Program-made: the position numbers and the translations under genes
Shown: piece by piece, positions 1 to 5,112 of the stretch
How the letters are laid out: the number at the start of each line of letters is the position of its first letter
Numbering within the stretch: the first letter of the stretch is position 1
Notes under the pieces: model-generated
Told to the model about the DNA's origin: nothing
Databases searched by the model: none
The model's input: only the letters and a program-made list of their open reading frames with translations
Source: Actinomycetes bacterium
GTDB taxonomy: Bacteria; Actinomycetota; Acidimicrobiia; Acidimicrobiales; JAKAOS01
NCBI GenBank assembly: GCA_021790615.1
Contig: JAJYGW010000200.1
Coordinates: 2,218 to 7,329, forward strand
Length of the DNA stretch: 5,112 bases
Direction: 5' to 3'

Positions 1-1
1 G

Positions 2-3000
2 ACGGTGGGCAACGGTCCGTCGAGTGGTGGTGCCCCGGTGTTCTCTGCCCCCGACTCCTTCACCGGCATCACGCAGATCGAGGGCACCGCAGACGGCGGC
101 ACCTCGTTCGTGCTCGGGGACACGGCGGGCTACACCCTCGTCGCGGCGAACGGTGGCGTCCCGGCCGGCTCCTCGACGCTTCCTCCCCTCGCTCCCCTCG
201 CGAACGTGCTCGACCTCTCTGCAGCGGGCGCGTCGGCGACCAGCCCCCTCGTCGCGGACGTGACGACGCAGAGCGGCTGTACGTCCCCGTGCATCCCGGC
301 TTCCGGCGACACCGGCGTGCTCTCGGGGGGCGCGCTGGCCCCGGCCAGCCAGGGTGGACCTGCCACGGACCAGTTCTCGGGGATCACCTCGTACCTGGGT
401 TCGACCGACGGTCAGACGGACTTCCAGCTCGGGGCCGCAAGCGGTGTCCCGCTCGCCGGCGGGGTGCAGATCACCGGGAGCCCCGGGACGACCGGGAACG
501 TGCTCGACCTCTCGGGCGCGCCCCCGCAGCTGGTCGTCTCGACGCCCGGGGGTCCGAGCGGCCCCTCGTCGGTGACGGCAGCGCCGGCTGCCTCGAGCAG
601 CATCGGGGTCACGCCCCCGTTGCTCGGAGCCTCGATCTCCTTCAGCGGCCTCACCACGGTGAAGGGTTCCTCGAGTGGCTACACGACGTTCTCCTCGGCG
701 CCGGCCACCGCCCCGGTGGGGGGTTACACCTTCGTGGGCGGCGGGCAGCCCGACACCAACGCGCTCGACTTCGCCTCCTCCTCGGCGGGCGTGACCTTCG
801 ACGCAGGGGGCTCGAGCACTGCACAGGTGAACGGCCTTGCCGTCGCCCCCGACGACTTCTCGGGCATCGCTGCACTGGTCGGCTCGAACGCGGGCGGCAA
901 CCAGTTCCTCCTCGGGAGCCAGAGCGCGGGTTTCGCCGTGGTCGGGGGGACGGGGAGCTCGAGCGAGGAGCCGAACACGCTGGACCTGTCCGCCTCCACG
1001 GCTGACGTCACGATCAACGCCACGAGCACCCCTGGGCTGCCGCCTGCGCTCGGCGGCTCGTCCGCCACCCCGCCGGCGCCGACGGGAACGGTTGCCTTCA
1101 CCGGGGTCAGCGGGACCGACTCGTTCTTCGACGTCGAGGCGTTCGTCGGTGCCAACTCCGTCACGAACACCCTCGACGCGAGCGCCGCGGGTGGGCTCTC
1201 CTTCACCGGAGGCGGCGGCACGGCCGAGAACATCCTGAGCTACGCGGACGCAGGCAGCGTCGGGGTCGACGTCAACGCTGGTGTGGACCCGGGTACCGTC
1301 ACCGGCCTCGGCGCTCCCGAAGGTCCCTCCGCCTGCGCGCTCACCACCGCCGCCGCCGGCGACTGCTTCACGGGAGTCACCAGCTTCGTCGGCGGTTCCG
1401 GTGCGAACACCTTCCAGCTCTCCACGCAGAGCGCGGCGAGCTTCTCGGGCGGGGGCTCGACCGACTCGACGGCAGTGGTGCCGAGCGTCGACGGCGCTGT
1501 CGCCGTCGATCTCGCCGCCACGCCGGCCACGGTTGCCCTCCCGGGTCTCGGCGGTGGCGAGCTCGTGGACACCCTCACCGGGGTGCAGAACGTGGATGGC
1601 CCACCGAGCGGTGACACGACCTTCACCCTGCCGACAGGTGGTGGCTACTCGATCCTCGGCGAGGCGACGCCGTCCGCACTGCCCAACACGGTCGACCTGG
1701 CCGGCCTCCCGTCGAGCCAGGCGGACCCGACGGTCGTGGACCTGAGCGGCAACGTCCCGTACGCGAGCTGCCCGAGCGCGCCTTCCGGCACCACGCTCGC
1801 CGGCTACGTGACCTGGCAGGTCGCGAATGCCATCCCGACGGCGCAGTGTGACGCGCTGCTCGGCGATCTCGCCGACTTCGACGGACCGACGGCGGGCCAC
1901 GCCGTCTTCGTGCCGGGGGCCGCCGGCGGCTACTCCTTTGCCGCACCGACCAACGCGGCCGCGAGCGTGCTGGACCTGGCTGCCCTCGGGACCGGGTCCG
2001 TGGTCAATCTGGACGCCTCACCGCGCACCCTCACCCTTCCCGCCGGCGAGGGGACCGACACGTTCGTCGGGCTCCGGTACCTCGTGGACGGCACGGGGAC
2101 GACCTTCGCCGTCGGCCCCACGACGGGCTACAGCTTCGTCGGCGACGCCTTCCAAGTGGGCGGCGGACCCATCATCCCGAGCGGCGAGCAGATCCCGATC
2201 GACCCCGCTGCCGGCGGGGACACGCTCGACCTCGCGAACCTGGGCGCGTCCGCAACCGTCCAGCCCCCCCTCGGCGCGAGCGCAGGAACCGTTTCGGCCG
2301 CGGGCGGCTCGGACACCTTCGACGGGTCCGTCACCACCTTCGACGGCCCGAGCGTCGGTGGGTCGGTCTTCTACGCCGTCCCGCGCTCCGCCGGCCAGGC
2401 TGGTCTCACCTTCGACGGGGCCAGCCAGGGCAACGTGCTGGACCTCGCGGACCTTCCTGCTGAGACCGGGCTGGCCGGCCAGACAGTGGTCGCACTCGGC
2501 GCGACGAGTGTCGACGGCACGCAGGAGCCTGCGCATGTCGCCCAGTCGCCCAACCTCTCACCGAACCCGGCAGTGACGGGCGGCGCGTGCGCCTACCTCG
2601 CCTGCATCGCGGACCTGAGCTCGATCGACGGCCCGAGCGACCCGACCGACTTCGTCGCCCCTCCGACAGGGTCGTTCACCATCGCTGCGGACGCCACGGT
2701 GCCGAACGCGCTCGACCTCTCGGCGGCAACGGGACCCGCCACCGTGAGCATGGGAGCGAACGGTGACGGGAGCGCCGGCGCGGCCGATCTCACGGTCAAC
2801 TTCACCGGTGTCACGGAGCTGCGCGCGACGTCGACCGGGACGACCTCGGTCCAGGCGCCGACCTCGACGACGGCCGCAGCCACGCCCTTCCTCTTCGAGG
2901 GGACACCGGGTGCCGGAGACGGGCTGAGCTTCGCCGGGCTCTCCGACACGACTGGCGGGACCGGCGGCCAGTTGGTCGTCGACACCCAGCCCGACGGCAC

Positions 3001-5112
3001 GGCGACCGTCTGCAGCCCCCTCCCCGGGGTGGTCGCGACCTCGTCCTCCTGCACGGCGAGCGGGCTCGGCGTTGCGACCCTCCCCGGCGGGAGCCAGGAG
3101 CTCTTCACCGGTGTCTCCCAGTTCGACGGTGCCCAGAGCGGCTTCACGGACTTCGAGCTCGGGAACCAGGCGGGCATCGACGTCCAGGGCAGTGAGGGGA
3201 ACAACGCGATCGACCTGAGCCAGGCGACCGGGCAGCTGGCGGTGAACCTGGCGACCGGCACGGTGAGCGGGGGCGGTCTCGTCCTGCCGGGTGGTGCAGA
3301 GGCGAGCTGTGGCGCGCCGGACTGCTTCTCCGGGATGAGTGGGATAGCTGGCTCGAGCGGCGGCACGTCCTTCGACGGGTCGGCGACACCCGGGCTCGAC
3401 CTGATCGGTGTCGCGACGGCTCCCGGTGGTGCCCCCGTGGCGAACCAGCTGAACTTCGCCGGCCTGGTGCCGAGCGGGAGCAGTGGGGTCGGGGTGTCGG
3501 TTGGTGAGACCGCTCCTGCATTGCAGGGGAATCTCGGGTGGTTCGCCCCGGTCGCGGACCCGACGGCGGTCGACCCGGGCCCCGGGGACGGGACGGTGCT
3601 GCTCCCCGGCGGGAGTGGGGCCGACAGCTTCTTCAACGTCAGCTCCTTCGTCGGGACCCCGGCCGACGACACCTTCGACGTGGGGGCCGGGAACTACCAG
3701 ATCTCCGGAGACGGGGCCGCGGCGGATGGCCAGGACGCGGTCGTACTGGACGATCCCTCCGCGGCGGGTGTGGTCTGCGCGGGGCCGAGCGGGAGCACCG
3801 CCTACCTCGTCAATGCTCCGCAGGACTGCGCCACGATGACCGCAGGGACCCTTCCGTCCAGCGACGTCGCGGGGAGCGACACGTTGGCGGGGATCGGCTC
3901 GATCACCGGCACGAGCTTCGGCCAGAACGACTTCGCCGTCGTCGGCTCGGGTGCTCCGTCGCTCGACTTCGCCGGTCGTGGGACCGGGAACATCCTGGAT
4001 CTCTCGGGAGCGGGTGGGGCCGTGACGTTCACCCCTTCCTCGGGCGTTGCAACCGTGGCGGACGGCTCGCCTGTCTCGTTCTCCGACGTCACCGTGTTCG
4101 TGGCACCGGGAGCCGGTGGGAACGAGCTGGTCGCGCCGCTCACGGGTGCGCTCTCGTTCTGCCCGGGCACCTACGATCCCGCCGCGGCACCGGCGTGCGC
4201 CCCTGCCGCGTCGGGCAGCACCATCCCGGCGAACACCCTCGACCTCACGGCTGTGCCCCTCGCCACGACGGTGACCATGCCGGCGGTGGGCCCGAGCGCG
4301 ACAGCGAGCTGCGGCGACGGGATGCTCGGCTCCGCGACGACGGCCGACGCCAGCCTCGTCGCCTGCTTTGCCGACGTCCAGACTCTCGACGGGGCCGCGG
4401 GAGGGACCACCGTCCTGGCCGGGCCGCCGTCGGGACTGACCTTTGCCGGGGATCCGTCCATTGCGTCGGCGAACACCCTGAGCTATGCGCCCGACACCAC
4501 GGCGGTGCCCGGGAGCGGGAGCGTCGTCGCGACCGTGACCGCCGACGCTGCCGCCGGTGCGTCCGGGAGCGTTTCGCTCGCCGGGAACGCGATCGCCGCG
4601 CCGGATGTGTTCTCGGGCGTCGGCTCGCTGCTCGCGCCCGGGACGTCGGGGTCGAACGCCGCGGCGCTCGGCGGAAACGAGCTCGACCTCGCGGGCGTCG
4701 GAGCCGGCGGGGGAGGGCAGCCGGCCACGATCGCGGTCGCAACCGGGAAGGCATCGCTCTCCGGCGGGACGGCCACGCTCGGCTTCTCGAACTTCACCCA
4801 GTTCGTCGCGCCGGGCACGGAGCCGACCACGTTCCTCGCGCCCGCCGGGCCGAACGAGGACTTCGTCGGCGCGCCGGGGCTCGCCGACACCCTGAGCTTC
4901 GCTGCCGTCCCTGGAGGGCTGTCGCCGCTCGTCGTCGACACCAACACGGCCAGCGCGGCCACGCTCCTCGACGGCACGACCCCCGTCCCCCACGTCGCCT
5001 CACTGCCCGATGGTGGGACGGATGGTTTCGGCGCGATCGCGACCTTCGACGGGGACGGCGCGGGGGCGACGGTGTTCGAGGCCGGCAGCGCGACGAACCC
5101 GAACGCGTACAC
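2..5112 (+). CDS. Internal fragment of a giant, acidic, secreted-type beta-strand repeat protein (both ends outside window)
   Basis: The frame beginning at base 2 is open through the whole window, 1,703 full codons plus a partial last one, so the gene is longer than 5.1 kb and enters and leaves the window. Coding is supported by strong G/C bias at third positions and by a protein-level repeat that runs in this frame only. The product is rich in Gly, Ala, Ser, Thr, Val and Asp, with about 110 Asp and 24 Glu but only 5 Arg (residues 675, 692, 795, 941, 1326), 2 Lys (221, 1583), 3 His and 2 Trp (605, 1180), residues being counted from base 2. It contains 21 degenerate units with short strand motifs, and 18 Cys in nine pairs. 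Paired cysteines, loss of basic residues and absence of any hydrophobic membrane span suggest an extracellular protein, perhaps a solenoid or beta-helix adhesin or surface-layer/stalk component. That role is inference. No enzyme motif was recognised. Start, signal peptide and cell-wall anchor, if any, lie outside. Confidence 0.93.
202..219 (+). repeat. Exact 18-base repeat, copy 1 (Asn-Val-Leu-Asp-Leu-Ser motif of unit 1)
   Basis: These 18 bases, covering most of the N-V-L-D-L-S strand motif at residues 68-73, recur exactly at 496-513. It is the longest perfect DNA identity between units that I found by eye, and it falls on the best conserved protein motif. This fits descent of units from a common ancestor with purifying selection on the motif, and does not by itself suggest a mobile or regulatory element. 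Confidence 0.75.
496..513 (+). repeat. Exact 18-base repeat, copy 2 (same motif in unit 2)
   Basis: This is identical to 202-219 and encodes residues 166-171 of the fragment. The wider segment 490-516 also matches 3982-4008 in unit 16 at 23 of 27 bases by eye, again over T-G-N-x-L-D-L-S-G. Units 2 and 16 are thus relatives at DNA level although about 3.5 kb apart. Confidence 0.72.
3601..3757 (+). other. Asp-rich block in repeat unit 15, possible metal-binding turns
   Basis: Residues 1208-1251 hold nine aspartates and no basic residue. The segment contains G-S-G-A-D, A-D-D-T-F-D-V-G-A-G-N and G-D-G stretches, then ends V-V-L-D-D. The mix of G-x-D and D-T-F-D turns recalls calcium-binding beta-roll (RTX-like) repeats, but the canonical nonapeptide G-G-x-G-x-D-x-U-x is not present in tandem, so it is not called as RTX. 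It is the most acidic patch of the window, and calcium binding is a guess from composition and spacing. Confidence 0.45.

Larger units (their letters stand above)
59..5112 (+). repeat. Array of 21 degenerate ~83-residue beta-strand repeats
   Basis: Units were anchored on the aromatic or aliphatic residue of the first strand (F-[TS]-G-[VI] or variant). Anchors are at residues 20, 125, 214, 286, 366, 456, 525, 620, 688, 773, 869, 934, 1035, 1109, 1210, 1295, 1360, 1456, 1537, 1595 and 1676. The matching base starts are 59, 374, 641, 857, 1097, 1367, 1574, 1859, 2063, 2318, 2606, 2801, 3104, 3326, 3629, 3884, 4079, 4367, 4610, 4784 and 5027. A typical unit reads first strand, a hydrophobic-x-G turn, T-x-F-x-[LV]-G, then [GY]-x-F-x-G, then N-x-L-D-[LF]-[SA], then a variable linker. 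Clear examples are units 2, 4, 9 and 16; units 5, 12 and 20 are the most divergent. The last unit is cut by the window edge just before its N-x-L-D motif. Spacing is irregular (58-105 residues), so individual boundaries are approximate. Divergence is large at the DNA level, so this is an old array rather than a recent tandem expansion. A parallel beta-helix or beta-roll fold is inferred. Confidence 0.8.

Noticed and set aside
289..1005. Plus-strand open frame of 238 codons in another phase
   Set aside because: It is an Arg/Gly/Pro-rich translation typical of out-of-frame reading of GC-rich coding DNA, and it overlaps the true frame completely.
2264..2270. Run of seven C (also G runs at 325-330 and 718-723) as possible phase-variation or frameshift sites
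   Set aside because: The reading frame and the repeat pattern continue unchanged across all three runs, and tracts this short are expected by chance at about 70% GC.
1827..2576. Plus-strand open frame of 249 codons in another phase
   Set aside because: It is a Ser/Arg/Pro-rich low-complexity product with no motif and sits inside the repeat gene.
2593..3672. Minus-strand open frame of 359 codons
   Set aside because: It lies entirely inside the sense repeat gene and also overlaps the other minus-strand open frame. It shows no recognisable domain and no repeat of its own, and is a GC-rich shadow.
2558..4993. Long minus-strand open frame encoding an Arg/Gly-rich 811-residue protein
   Set aside because: Its product is low-complexity and Arg-rich with no domain, and it lies opposite a frame with a clear protein repeat. 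Its length is fully explained by the rarity of TCA, TTA and CTA codons in the sense gene.
4483..5112. Minus-strand open frame running off the right edge
   Set aside because: Its Pro/Ala/Ser-rich product shows no family features, while the sense strand continues the repeat array with the expected periodicity to the last base.
59..5112. CRISPR array or DNA tandem repeat
   Set aside because: Spacing between units is irregular and DNA identity is limited to short motif stretches. The periodicity is at protein level.
2..5112. Secondary-metabolite megasynthase (polyketide or non-ribosomal peptide) as the giant gene
   Set aside because: No ketosynthase, acyltransferase, adenylation or carrier-protein motif appears in the frame, and near absence of Arg/Lys does not fit such enzymes.

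Overview
The window is high-GC DNA (about 70% by hand count of sample lines) and consists of a single coding region on the + strand. The frame whose codons begin at position 2 stays open to the last base: 1,703 complete codons with no stop, and no true start inside the window. Third codon positions in this frame are mostly G or C (about 80-85% in lines counted by hand), and no TTA or CTA leucine codons were seen. This is typical of a high-GC Actinomycetota genome; the exact lineage cannot be fixed from the sequence. Neither end of the gene, nor any promoter, terminator, RNA gene, mobile element or CRISPR array, lies in the window.

The encoded protein is an internal slice of a giant, repetitive, almost certainly extracytoplasmic protein. 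I count 21 degenerate repeat units of 58-105 residues (mean about 83). Each opens with a strand like F-[TS]-G-[VI], continues with a Gly/Thr/Phe stretch like G-x-T-x-F-x-L-G, then an aromatic strand like G-Y-x-F-x-G, and then an N-[TV]-L-D-[LF]-[SA] strand. Between units lie variable Gly/Ser/Thr/Ala/Pro-rich linkers. The composition is extreme: about 134 Asp+Glu against only 5 Arg and 2 Lys. Its 18 cysteines fall into nine close pairs, nearly all in the linkers before a new unit.

Layout: units 1-6 (about 59-1573) mostly carry a V-G-G/G-S type turn after the first strand. Units 7-11 (about 1574-2800) carry D-G-P/D-G-T turns. Units 12-17 (about 2801-4366) are mixed and include an Asp-rich unit 15. 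Units 18-21 (4367 to the edge) continue the array past the window. Function is unknown. By shape and composition it best fits a secreted or surface-displayed beta-strand-repeat (adhesin- or stalk-like) protein. No signal peptide, catalytic domain or wall anchor is visible, because both termini are missing.
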